From Clostridiales bacterium (lineage in GTDB: Bacteria; Bacillota; Clostridia; Oscillospirales; Oscillospiraceae): a stretch of 64,000 nt of DNA. Location of the stretch: NCBI GenBank assembly GCA_902362775.1, contig CABIXV010000002.1, positions 63,679 through 127,678 of the forward strand. The letters are read 5' to 3'. Of this stretch, positions 36,076 through 43,485 are shown piece after piece. Numbering within the stretch: position 1 is the stretch's first letter; each line of letters opens with the position of its first letter. The position numbers and the translations under genes are program-made. Below the pieces are notes generated by a model, which saw nothing but the letters and a program-made list of their open reading frames with translations, ran no database searches and was not told the origin of the DNA.

Positions 36076-36340
36076 TAATGTCAGGCTGACCATCAGGAAA
36101 GTGCCAAGGGACTCCGTTACCGTAGTAACCATAATTTGAGAGGCCGTTTTTTTCGTCTGTTTCCAGATGATCTCTGTACCCATCATCGAGACAAAGATAA
36201 AACACTCTTTGATACCTTACCACTGCGTATCCATGGTACCTCTTATCAATAAGCAGAGAGTGTGCGGGGCAATCAAAATTCCAGTAAGCAGCCAGCACCA
36301 AAATAAAAGGTAGTCTTTCCTTTATTCAGCATTTTTGTTG
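36076..36340 (-). pseudogene. Decayed fragment of a cation:proton antiporter gene
   Basis: This stretch aligns over about 260 bases with the 5' part of the intact antiporter gene at 38978-40240 (its 39917-40175 portion). Matching blocks include ACCA-CAGGAAAGT-CCAAG, TTTCCAGATGA-CTCTGT and AAACACTCTTT. Small insertions and deletions break the frame; the 78-codon open frame at 36065-36301 is in the wrong phase and does not resemble the antiporter. The fragment covers roughly the first 100 codons, so it looks like a partial duplication or a remnant left by insertion of the DNA between the two copies. Confidence 0.8.
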
Positions 36341-36652
36341 AATAACATGGCAACTAGAAATTGTCAATCTATGTCTCCATCTGTTATACGGTCCATTTGG
36401 ACTCTGTCTGGCCGTACAGAGCCGCACTTACGCTCCATGATTTGAATGCGCCTTCTTCCATCCATTTTTATCCATTTTTATCCATTTTATTCATAAATAA
36501 AGCTTTATTATATACCTCTTTTTTGTCTAATTAAACTTCCAATTATGATACATTTTCGCCGTTTTTCTAAAAAATATTCTTCATTTTTCACACTTTAAAT
36601 CCGTTTAAAAGAGGTATATCATCTTTATATTCTTTCTTAGAGGTGAATATTT
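36341..36652 (+). promoter_or_regulatory. AT-rich leader of the three-gene cassette with a 13-base inverted repeat
   Basis: This region is far richer in A+T than its surroundings. It holds a short tandem repeat (TCCATTTTTA repeated near 36460-36490) and a perfect 13-base inverted repeat, ATATACCTCTTTT at 36510-36522 with its complement at 36607-36619. The second arm lies about 34 bases before the first gene. The arms could be paired operator sites or the ends of a small inserted element. No promoter of high quality is obvious. Confidence 0.45.
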
Positions 36653-37075
36653 ATGAACTTCTCAAGCTTTGATTTCACGACCCTGCGGGATATACCAATA
36701 TCCCACCCCTATTATGACACCCCGCGAATCTCCATCTCCGCAAAAGGAAGCGTTTCTATGAACGGAGCTCTGAAAAAAGCAGTAGGAGAACAGAGAGCGT
36801 TTCGGGCGAAACTTAGCCCTGATGGCTGTCTGTTTGCGCTTTATCCCAACGAATCGCCTAATATCCGTTTTTCTCCTAAAGGTGGGCACATCATGCAGCC
36901 AGCTCTCGTTGAGCATCTGGAGCAGCTCGGTCTATCACTACCTGTTTTGTATACGTTAGAGTGGAACACCGAGCAGCAAGCCTGGGTTGGCTACTGTGAT
37001 GAGTTACCTCAACCCCCATCCATTTCTAAACTAAGTCCCCCTCCAAGAGCCTCTAAAACTAGGAGGAAAGTATGA
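36653..37075 (+). CDS. Unknown 140-residue protein, first gene of an AT-rich cassette
   Basis: I do not recognise this protein with certainty. It contains a short strand-rich segment (PRISISAKGSVSMNGALKKAVG, about residues 24-45) that recalls AbrB-like or related small DNA-binding domains, followed by ALYPNESPNIRFSPKGGHIM and a b-rich region ending in GYCDELPQPP and a basic Pro/Lys tail. No signal peptide or TM is present. AGAGGTG precedes the ATG, and the stop overlaps the next gene by 4 bases (ATGA). Base composition is lower in GC than the neighbouring core genes, which suggests transfer. Confidence 0.7.
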   Translation: MNFSSFDFTTLRDIPISHPYYDTPRISISAKGSVSMNGALKKAVGEQRAFRAKLSPDGCLFALYPNESPNIRFSPKGGHIMQPALVEHLEQLGLSLPVLYTLEWNTEQQAWVGYCDELPQPPSISKLSPPPRASKTRRKV

Positions 37076-37599
37076 AACGTAAAAAAAAGAGTTTTTCTCT
37101 CCGTGGATATCGATTCATCGACGGTTTCATCTGGAAGATCTTCGATTTCTTCCATCTCCCTCATCAAAACAAAGATTTGTATCAGTGCGCTTGGGTCGCC
37201 TTTCTCTCCGCCTACCAGGAACGACCTCTTTCCTTTTCCCATACCAATTCCCCTGGATGGATGCGGGCCTATCATATCATCTGGGACGCGCTTGCAAAAG
37301 AACAAAAGTATACCAATATTTGGCGCTATAAATATACCTCTGCAGACCAACCGGCACGGTATGATATCCCTACTCCCCTCATTGAATTGCAGCATTCCCG
37401 CCATGGCGACTTCCAAAACAGTGTCTGTTTCCATGACTATTTGGCACACCTAGGTCCTGATACCCGCCTTATGGCCTATGGCCTGATTCATGGGGATACC
37501 ATAGAGGAAATCCAATCCTATCTCCGCTGGGACTATGACCACACTCATTTTATTTACAATGATCTTCGGGAAAAGATGGAGGAGTATTTGCGTATATGA
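37072..37599 (+). CDS. Unknown 175-residue protein with a possible sigma-4-like C-terminus
   Basis: The N-terminus is very basic (MKRKKKSFSLRGYRF) and the middle is rich in aromatic residues. The last 50 residues (DTRLMAYGLIHGDTIEEIQSYLRWDYDHTHFIY) have the spacing of a helix-turn-helix like sigma region 4, but the match is weak. AGGAGG precedes the start, and both ends overlap neighbours by ATGA, so the three genes are translated as a unit. A regulatory or DNA-associated role is only a guess; no catalytic motif is visible. Confidence 0.65.
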   Translation: MKRKKKSFSLRGYRFIDGFIWKIFDFFHLPHQNKDLYQCAWVAFLSAYQERPLSFSHTNSPGWMRAYHIIWDALAKEQKYTNIWRYKYTSADQPARYDIPTPLIELQHSRHGDFQNSVCFHDYLAHLGPDTRLMAYGLIHGDTIEEIQSYLRWDYDHTHFIYNDLREKMEEYLRI

Positions 37600-38249
37600 G
37601 TATCAAGGAGACACCTATATCGTCAGATTCAAGGGCAGCTTCAAAGCATAGGACTTATATCACTATATTAGAGACCTATGTGGCTATTTTAGGGACAATT
37701 CTCGGTCTTGTATTTACCTGGAGCCAACTTCGCCTTTCTCAAAATGAAGACGATCGATCTCGCCGTGCAGAACCACTTTCTTACACTTTAGAAGCTGTCA
37801 ACACACATTATCAATATGATATTCAACAAGAGGGAGTCGCCATGTCCATTCCCGCACCCTCCCTACGCCTTCATGTTACCCATGGCAGCTTGAGTTCTAT
37901 TACTGCTATTTCTTTTGATGGATCAGCCTTCCATGAGTTGTCTGACCTTCCTATTTTAGATAGATGGGAGGGCTGTACAGTAGATGTTACTATGCCGGCA
38001 GAATCTCTGATTGTCAACGGAAATTTAGTATATGACTACTTTTTTCTTTTCCTCCAACCTACAGAGGGAGAAAATCAACTGGATTTGATTTGCAATACTA
38101 TTTCTTTGGACACTCAAGAGGTACAAACCAGTATATTCCACCCTATCGCTCTAGCCCAGCTTTCATACCTTGCTGATAGTCCACAGAAAGAGCTGCTCCT
38201 GGTATATAATGCACTCCTAAACGACTTTAAAGGTTTAGGGCTATTATAA
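37596..38249 (+). CDS. Unknown 217-residue single-span membrane protein
   Basis: The protein has one clear TM helix at about residues 21-42 (YITILETYVAILGTILGLVF) after a short polar N-terminus, followed by about 170 residues that look like a b-rich domain. No lipobox or known motif is seen. It closes the cassette and is coupled to the previous gene by an ATGA overlap. A cytoplasmic protein pair plus a membrane protein is a layout often seen in defence or stress-response modules, but nothing here identifies one. Confidence 0.65.
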   Translation: MSIKETPISSDSRAASKHRTYITILETYVAILGTILGLVFTWSQLRLSQNEDDRSRRAEPLSYTLEAVNTHYQYDIQQEGVAMSIPAPSLRLHVTHGSLSSITAISFDGSAFHELSDLPILDRWEGCTVDVTMPAESLIVNGNLVYDYFFLFLQPTEGENQLDLICNTISLDTQEVQTSIFHPIALAQLSYLADSPQKELLLVYNALLNDFKGLGLL

Positions 38250-38271
38250 TCTTTTTCCATTGACATCCTAA

Positions 38272-38298
38272 GGGGCGACAGACCTACTCTGTCGCCCC
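38272..38298. terminator. Hairpin between the cassette and the TetR gene
   Basis: A perfect 11-base-pair stem (GGGGCGACAGA arm, 5-base loop) lies between convergent genes. There is no proper T-run on either side, so termination would be inefficient or factor-assisted. Confidence 0.5.
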
Positions 38299-38336
38299 CC
38301 TATCTATATATAAACCGGTTCCCATTTAACCGCGTA

Positions 38337-38981
38337 TCATTGCTCTGTCTTTTGCTCCCTGCTTGGGGCATCCGCCTGCTGAAACACACCAAATAAGATC
38401 ATATCCAGCAGCTCCTCTGTGGCTTCCAGCATAGCATGGATATCCTCCAAAGTGCGGCCTCGCAGCAGCATATCACTGAAGGTATAGACGATACTCTCCA
38501 GATAACGATTTACCTGCTCCTCCTTCAGTTCTGGGCGCCGCCTCATCCCAGACACGACTACTCTCAAAAAACGCCGATTCATCTCCTCCAGCGGTCTATG
38601 TAGAATCTGTATTTGTTCTCTAAGCTGTTCCGGTGGACGAAGCATGGCGTTTTCAAAAACGCGCTTGTGCTTGGGCTCCAGTTGAAAAAAGTATTCCCGG
38701 ATCATAAAATATTTTTTTATCGCGTCAAAATTTTTCTGTCCGGCCAATTTCTCAGCCTCTTGTTCTACATAGGCTCTCAGCGATAAAAATGTATCCTGGA
38801 CACAAAGCAGAAACAATTCGTCTTTGTTTGCGTAGTAGTGATACATCATCCCCTTGGATATCCCATGTCTAGAGCAAATACCTTCCATGGTCACCTGACC
38901 GTAGTCATGGCTCCCAAATTCTTCTCGTGCCGCACGGAGTATTTCCCGCCTACTCCGTTCTTGCCTTTCCTTTTGAGTCAT
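38337..38981 (-). CDS. TetR/AcrR-family transcriptional repressor
   Basis: This 214-residue repressor has the N-terminal TetR helix-turn-helix (ILRAAREEFGSHDYGQVTMEGICSRHGISKGMMYHYYANKDELF, about residues 14-57) and a helical C-terminal ligand-binding domain of the usual size. It overlaps the antiporter stop by 4 bases and so is made from the same mRNA. Two matching palindromes flank that operon's -10 box (40274-40323), which supports autoregulation. The inducer is unknown. Confidence 0.9.
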   Translation of the reverse strand: MTQKERQERSRREILRAAREEFGSHDYGQVTMEGICSRHGISKGMMYHYYANKDELFLLCVQDTFLSLRAYVEQEAEKLAGQKNFDAIKKYFMIREYFFQLEPKHKRVFENAMLRPPEQLREQIQILHRPLEEMNRRFLRVVVSGMRRRPELKEEQVNRYLESIVYTFSDMLLRGRTLEDIHAMLEATEELLDMILFGVFQQADAPSREQKTEQ

Positions 38982-40240
38982 GCTCCAGCTCCCCCTTCCA
39001 CTGGAGACACCGTTTTCTTCGCTCTGCCCAACTCACCTGCCCACTCAAAGCCTTTTTTGGCCATAAACACCGCAATCAGTTCATTGATAACCGCCGCGGC
39101 CGCAATAGTCCCCTGCACAATAGCCGCGCAATCTGGTGCCGGTCCTGCCAACACAGACACTGCGATACCAGTAAACACCAGTGACACTCCAGAGTGCGGC
39201 AACAGTGTAAAGCCCAGGTATTTTCTCACCGGTTTGGGGGCATGGGTGACCGAAGCGCCAAAATAGGCGCCGAGATACTTTCCGATGGCACGGGCCACAA
39301 TATAGACCGCTGTATAAATTCCGGCGCCGAAAATCAAATGGCAGTCCAGAGGTGCGCCCAAACTCAGAATGACCACTATCATGGCAACCCCGATGATAGG
39401 ATCCATCACCTTCATGATCCCTTTCAGCTTTTCCTCCGAGACCATATTGGCGAAAACAGTGGAAAAAGACATTCCGATCAGCATAAAGTTAATCACCGGG
39501 GCTGGCAGCAGGCTGTTTAAGGCAGCCCCTATCCCCACAGAGACCAGGAGCATCAGGATTACGACAGACAACGTGCTGTTCTGAGTGTGGGTCATTCTCA
39601 ACAGCTCTCCAGTGATAAACCCGGTAATCATTCCAAGCAGCACTGGGAGGAACACTAAAAAGAGTACCACGGGCACTGGAATCCCCTGGGTGGAAATATG
39701 GGCAGACACAAAAGCGATGACTAGAAAGAAAACTAAGGCACCCACCAGATCATCTAGAGCTGCCATAGGAATCAGTGTCCTAGTCACAGGTCCATCCGCC
39801 TTCATGTCCCGCACAACAGATAAAGAGGGGGCTGGAGCTGTAGCTAACGCGATCCCGCCGAACACAAACGCCAAATACAGCGGGATATCCACCACCAAAA
39901 AAATAACTCCAAATACCAAACTGACCACCAGGAAAGTACCAAGAGATTCAGTCACTGTAGTAATAACAATCTGAGAGCCAGCTTTTCTCATCTTTTTCCA
40001 GATGAGCTCTGTGCCGATCATCAGGCCAAAGGTACACTCAAAAACACTCTTTAACATCTCAAACCACCGCGCATCCAGGATACCGTTTCCCAGTAAACCC
40101 AGAGCGTAAGGTCCAAGTAACATCCCAGCAATTAACCAGCCCAAAATAGAAGGCAGTTTTCCCTTTGCGATCAGATTTCCAGCTAAAAACGCAATCAATA
40201 TCGAAACAAGCAGCCTCAATACATCCAGCAGAAGTTCCAT
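38978..40240 (-). CDS. Cation:proton antiporter (CPA-type)
   Basis: This 420-residue membrane protein has about 11-12 hydrophobic segments and the glycine-rich LGWLIAGMLLGPYALGLLG signature near residue 31, typical of the Na+/H+ exchanger domain. Acidic residues in a membrane segment (AALDDLVGALVFFLVI, about residue 152) match the ion-binding DD pair of CPA2 proteins. A degenerate copy of its 5' part lies at 36076-36340. AAGGGG precedes the ATG. With its TetR partner it forms a drug- or ion-inducible operon. Confidence 0.87.
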   Translation of the reverse strand: MELLLDVLRLLVSILIAFLAGNLIAKGKLPSILGWLIAGMLLGPYALGLLGNGILDARWFEMLKSVFECTFGLMIGTELIWKKMRKAGSQIVITTVTESLGTFLVVSLVFGVIFLVVDIPLYLAFVFGGIALATAPAPSLSVVRDMKADGPVTRTLIPMAALDDLVGALVFFLVIAFVSAHISTQGIPVPVVLFLVFLPVLLGMITGFITGELLRMTHTQNSTLSVVILMLLVSVGIGAALNSLLPAPVINFMLIGMSFSTVFANMVSEEKLKGIMKVMDPIIGVAMIVVILSLGAPLDCHLIFGAGIYTAVYIVARAIGKYLGAYFGASVTHAPKPVRKYLGFTLLPHSGVSLVFTGIAVSVLAGPAPDCAAIVQGTIAAAAVINELIAVFMAKKGFEWAGELGRAKKTVSPVEGGAGA

Positions 40241-40273
40241 TGGCGGTATCCCCTTTTGTTCTTGAGATTTATA

Positions 40274-40323
40274 GACGGCATCGTCCGCAAGTTTAGATTA
40301 TAGCATTTATAGACGATATCGTC
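40274..40323 (-). promoter_or_regulatory. Promoter and twin TetR operators of the antiporter operon
   Basis: Two near-identical palindromes, GACGATATCGTC (40312-40323, perfect) and GACGGCATCGTC (40274-40285), lie 38 bases apart, each within a TATAGACG..CGTCC context. Between them on the minus strand is a TATAAT -10 box (near 40301-40296); the first palindrome covers the -35 zone and the second lies just downstream of the start. This is the arrangement expected for tight repression by the TetR protein of the operon. Confidence 0.75.
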
Positions 40324-40439
40324 CATAAAATTTTTGTAAACTTTTGCAACGGGTGAAACTCCATATCTAAGACTTTTTGAAATTTATTGTTTTGACCATC
40401 TTATCTATCAATGTGCGTACGCTCTGATTTTTCTCAGGA

Positions 40440-40845
40440 AAGTTGGAGCAAGCTATATACAGCTTGCCCCGATGCGTAAAGGACGGTTAAACTCGATATC
40501 TCCATGTACCCAATAAAAGCGCCACGAAGCGGCGACACCAAATCACGCCCCAGCGCAGCGGTTGTAATTTGGAGAGGGGGAGCAACAAAATAAGTGTGCT
40601 CCCACGTGCAAAGGATGGGCAAAATCGATATTTAGGACAGAAACGAAAAACAACCGTCCATAGGGCAGCACCAAATCGGAGCCCAGCGACAGCGGGTCTG
40701 GTTCGGAAGCGAGGAGCAGCAGAATGCGCGCGGTGACCTTTGGAATAAAATGAAAAAGCCGCCCGCAGGGCGGCCCCAAACCGGAGCCCAACGAAGCGGG
40801 TCCGGTTTGGAAAGGAGGAGCAACAAAATGAGTGCGCTCTGACTT
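40440..40845 (-). repeat. Tandem tRNA-downstream repeat array (three units plus a partial one)
   Basis: Units begin near 40514, 40646 and 40753 with a partial unit near 40440, giving periods of roughly 107-132 bases. Read along tRNA-Leu (minus strand), each unit has GAGCGCACTCATTTTGTTGC, CTCCTC, CCAAACCGGACCCGC, GGGCTCCGGTTTGG, a GC-rich hairpin and a T/A-rich spacer. The unit nearest the tRNA holds a terminator-like GCCGCCC/GGGCGGC stem followed by TTTTTC. One copy of the same family follows tRNA-Gln at 19450-19578. No gene is supported in the 406 bases. Confidence 0.75.
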
Positions 40846-40850
40846 TTATA

Positions 40851-40886
40851 AAAAGTCGGAGCAAACGATATGACGTTTGCTCCGAC
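40851..40886 (-). terminator. Terminator of tRNA-Leu
   Basis: The 13-base-pair stem GTCGGAGCAAACG/CGTTTGCTCCGAC is identical to that after tRNA-Gln, followed on the minus strand by TTTTTATAAAA. Confidence 0.9.
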
Positions 40887-40887
40887 G

Positions 40888-40972
40888 TGGTGCGGGCACG
40901 GGGACTCGAACCCCGACGGATCGCTCCATGAGAACCTAAATCTCACATGTCTACCAATTCCATCATGCCCGC
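40888..40972 (-). tRNA. tRNA-Leu (anticodon TAG)
   Basis: The 85-base gene has acceptor GCGGGCA/TGCCCGC, the D-loop GGTAGAC, anticodon stem TGAGA/TCTCA with loop TTTAGGT, a long type II variable arm typical of leucine tRNAs, T arm with GGTTCGAGTCC and an encoded CCA. Anticodon TAG reads CUN codons. Confidence 0.94.
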
Positions 40973-40995
40973 ATATAAGAAACTGATACTAGACA

Positions 40996-41024
40996 ATGAT
41001 ACACAACACTCGATAAAATGTCAA
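40996..41024 (-). promoter_or_regulatory. tRNA-Leu promoter
   Basis: TTGACA (41024-41019) and TATCAT (41001-40996) are separated by 17 bases on the minus strand, about 24 bases before the tRNA. Confidence 0.8.
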
Positions 41025-41111
41025 TGGGTATGCAAGTCAAAATCGATATCCCCTATGGCAAACTTCACATTTTTAAATTAAAAAATGAACGAAATCTGAA
41101 CGCTTGCTCCC

Positions 41112-41219
41112 TTGACTTTTTCGAAAGTTAAGCCTATGATTTGTCTGCAAAACAGGTAACGGCCTTACGGCGGTAAAGACGGTCCGTCGGATATGATAGT
41201 TGTGGCCCGCCTCTTTGCA
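41112..41219 (+). promoter_or_regulatory. Promoter and structured leader of the CPA2 antiporter gene
   Basis: TTGACT (41112-41117) and TATGAT (41135-41140) with a 17-base spacer form a good promoter. The leader of about 85 bases that follows could be closed by TGCAAA (41146-41151) pairing with TTTGCA (41214-41219), which would end directly before the AGGAGG ribosome site. The region inside is GC-rich with several small hairpins. I do not recognise a known ion-sensing riboswitch in it. Confidence 0.55.
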
Positions 41220-41232
41220 CAGGAGGTATTTT

Positions 41233-42429
41233 ATGGACTCTTATACAATTTTCAAAGATATCGCCATCATTCTGGTGGCTGGCAAATTTTGCGGCCTGTG
41301 CGCGCGAAGGCTGAAAGTCCCCAGTGTGGTAGGTGAGATCGTAGCTGGTCTTTTGGTTGGGCCCTGTGTCTTTGGTCTGGTCCAGCCCTCCGATTTCTTG
41401 ACCCAAATGGCCGAGATCGGCGTTGTGCTCCTCATGTTCTCGGCCGGTCTGGAGTCTGATACCCAAGAACTTCTGCGCAGCGGCCCCAAGGCCCTTGCTA
41501 TCGCCACTTCCGGCGTTCTGCTTCCCCTAGTTGCAGGTACGGGCCTTTTCCTGCTGTTTTATGGCGGGGACAACTCAGAGAGAAATCTGTTCTATGAAGC
41601 GCTGTTCATTGGCTGTATCCTGACCGCAACCTCTGTATCTATTACCGTGCAGGCTCTGCGGGAGCTTGGCCATCTAAAAGAGCAGGTCGGCACCACTATC
41701 CTGTCAGCCGCTATCATCGACGATGTACTCGGCATTATCGTCTTGACCCTCATCAGCGGCCTGAAAGATCCCGATTCCTCTTTGTTCATGGTAGCCTGGG
41801 GAACTTTGATGTTCTTCCTTTTCTCTGCCGTGGTAGGTTATCTGATTTATCAGTTCTTTGATGGAATGGATGCTCGTCACCCACAGACCAGGCGGTTACC
41901 CATCCTTGCTCTGTCCTTCTGCTTGGCAATGTCCTATATTGCCGAGGAGTATTTTGGAATTGCCGATATCACCGGCGCCTATGTAGCCGGATTGGTGTTA
42001 TCCAATCTGCAAGACGCCCCCTATATCGAGCGCAAGATGGACATTAACTCGTATATCATTTTTGGCCCCCTGTTCTTTGCTTCCATCGGCTTAAGTACCG
42101 ATGTGGGCGAGATGAATCCTAAGCTCCTTCTGTTTACCCTCGCCTTCCTTGTGGTCGGTCTGCTGTCTAAAGTGGTCGGCTGCGGCGGAATGGCCCGTCT
42201 ATGCCACTTCTCCGGCAGAGACTCCCTCAAGATCGGTGTCGGTATGATGAACCGGGGCGAAGTGGCCTTGATTGTGGCCCAAAAGGGGCTACTGCTGGGC
42301 CTTCTCAATTCCATGTTCTTCACCAGTGTTATCATCTTGATCTTGGTGTCTGCTATCATCACCCCCATCTTTTTGAAGATCCTATATAGCCGGGACTCTC
42401 GACTAGAACCGACACCTCCGACAGCATAA
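41233..42429 (+). CDS. KefB/GerN-type cation:proton antiporter (CPA2)
   Basis: This 398-residue membrane protein has about 12 hydrophobic segments with the CPA2 signatures VPSVVGEIVAGLLVGPCVFGL (about 29-49), LMFSAGLESD (about 68) and the DD ion-binding pair in SAAIIDDVLGIIVLTLISG (about 157). It ends soon after the last helix, so it lacks the RCK/TrkA nucleotide-binding domain of KefB and KefC. AGGAGG lies 7 bases before the ATG at 41233. It would exchange Na+ or K+ for H+. It is not closely similar to the antiporter at 38978-40240. Confidence 0.9.
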   Translation: MDSYTIFKDIAIILVAGKFCGLCARRLKVPSVVGEIVAGLLVGPCVFGLVQPSDFLTQMAEIGVVLLMFSAGLESDTQELLRSGPKALAIATSGVLLPLVAGTGLFLLFYGGDNSERNLFYEALFIGCILTATSVSITVQALRELGHLKEQVGTTILSAAIIDDVLGIIVLTLISGLKDPDSSLFMVAWGTLMFFLFSAVVGYLIYQFFDGMDARHPQTRRLPILALSFCLAMSYIAEEYFGIADITGAYVAGLVLSNLQDAPYIERKMDINSYIIFGPLFFASIGLSTDVGEMNPKLLLFTLAFLVVGLLSKVVGCGGMARLCHFSGRDSLKIGVGMMNRGEVALIVAQKGLLLGLLNSMFFTSVIILILVSAIITPIFLKILYSRDSRLEPTPPTA

Positions 42430-42435
42430 ACGCTC

Positions 42436-42472
42436 AAAAACGCCGCCTCGTTTTTCCCAGGCGGCGTTTTTA
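42436..42472. terminator. Bidirectional terminator between convergent genes
   Basis: AAAAACGCCGCCT pairs with AGGCGGCGTTTTT, giving a T-run on both strands. It serves the antiporter and the minus-strand gene ending at 42475. Confidence 0.93.
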
Positions 42473-42474
42473 TG

Positions 42475-43470
42475 TCAGAAATCAGGATACCCCACCAGGG
42501 GCTTCCAGCCGAAAAATTCCCGCAGCTGGCGGCCATCATATAGATAAGCGCCAGCGCTGTCCGACCAAGTCAAACAGTCTCCGGTCCACACTTGCCCGCT
42601 GGAGCTGCTGAATATCTGTGGGCACTCAAAGTGGAATCTCGGCTGGCTCCCATTCACAGCCGAGGACCATATCCCGTGGTGGACAGAACCAGACCTTAAA
42701 GCTGCCTCCCGAGGGCAGCACAGCCTCAGACTAAACCACAGACGCCCCCCGCTGATCCCCAGCAGGTCCATCTCTTCCCACACCTCCTTCTCCCGCTCAA
42801 AGGGAGCCAGGATATCCGGGGCGCTTCCCCACCGCAGGATATCTCTGTAACCTCGAAGTATCGTGGTGCATCTGCCGGTTTTTATATCCAGTGCCTTCAC
42901 CCCACTTGACTTGGTATATACCACGCTTGTTTCATCCAGCCAATGGTAATGAAAGATGGAGCATTTCGTATCCCGAACCTCTCCGGTATCCAGATCATAT
43001 AGGTGCAGCACCTTGTTTCCGGAGCGGTATTTATAGTAAGACAGGTACCGACCCTCCGGACTGATCCCCAGTCCCATAGGGGCCCCTTTGGCCTGTTGAA
43101 AGCGAACCAGCTTCTCCCCCTGCCGCTCTCCCAGCTTCCAACGCCAAAAGCTATTCCCGTCGCTAAAATACAGCGTATTCCCCGGTCCCATAATCGAATC
43201 CGCGGTAAAGCAGTCCTCTTTTGTAACCTTGATGGGAACCGTGAGCAGCTGTCCTTCCTGCTGGTCATAAAGCCAAAGGCCGTGGGCCTCCTCAGGCACA
43301 TATCTCAGCCCTTCGGCAGTGGCTCGGGAATTCCCTATGGCCGCATAGCGCTCTCCGCCCACTAAGTGGGCATACACGCCGGGCGCCAGTGGTCCCGGCA
43401 GGGGCACATGCGTGATTTTCTCTCCGTCCAAAATCTGAAAGTCGCTTCCCATTAGGCGGTAAAAGCGCAT
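42475..43470 (-). CDS. Beta-propeller-like protein of unknown function
   Basis: The 331-residue product has repeated four-strand patterns of a WD40/TolB-like propeller (GNTLYFSDGNSFWRWKL, GISPEGRYLSYYKYRSGNKVLHLYDLDTGE, SVVYTKSSGVKALDIKTG). No signal peptide or membrane segment is present, so it is cytoplasmic. No active-site residues can be assigned. It lies 15 bases behind trmB with an AAGGAGA site and ends at a shared terminator, so the two are cotranscribed. The link to tRNA methylation may be incidental. Confidence 0.72.
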   Translation of the reverse strand: MRFYRLMGSDFQILDGEKITHVPLPGPLAPGVYAHLVGGERYAAIGNSRATAEGLRYVPEEAHGLWLYDQQEGQLLTVPIKVTKEDCFTADSIMGPGNTLYFSDGNSFWRWKLGERQGEKLVRFQQAKGAPMGLGISPEGRYLSYYKYRSGNKVLHLYDLDTGEVRDTKCSIFHYHWLDETSVVYTKSSGVKALDIKTGRCTTILRGYRDILRWGSAPDILAPFEREKEVWEEMDLLGISGGRLWFSLRLCCPREAALRSGSVHHGIWSSAVNGSQPRFHFECPQIFSSSSGQVWTGDCLTWSDSAGAYLYDGRQLREFFGWKPLVGYPDF

Positions 43471-43485
43471 GATACCGCTCTCCTT

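Noticed and set aside
36065..36301. A 78-codon frame as a small gene
   Set aside because: The DNA is a decayed copy of the antiporter gene in another phase; no ribosome site and no protein resemblance.
40487..40864. A 125-codon minus-strand frame with internally repeated motifs
   Set aside because: The protein repeats only reflect the DNA repeat units; unit lengths differ by amounts not divisible by three and no start signal is present.
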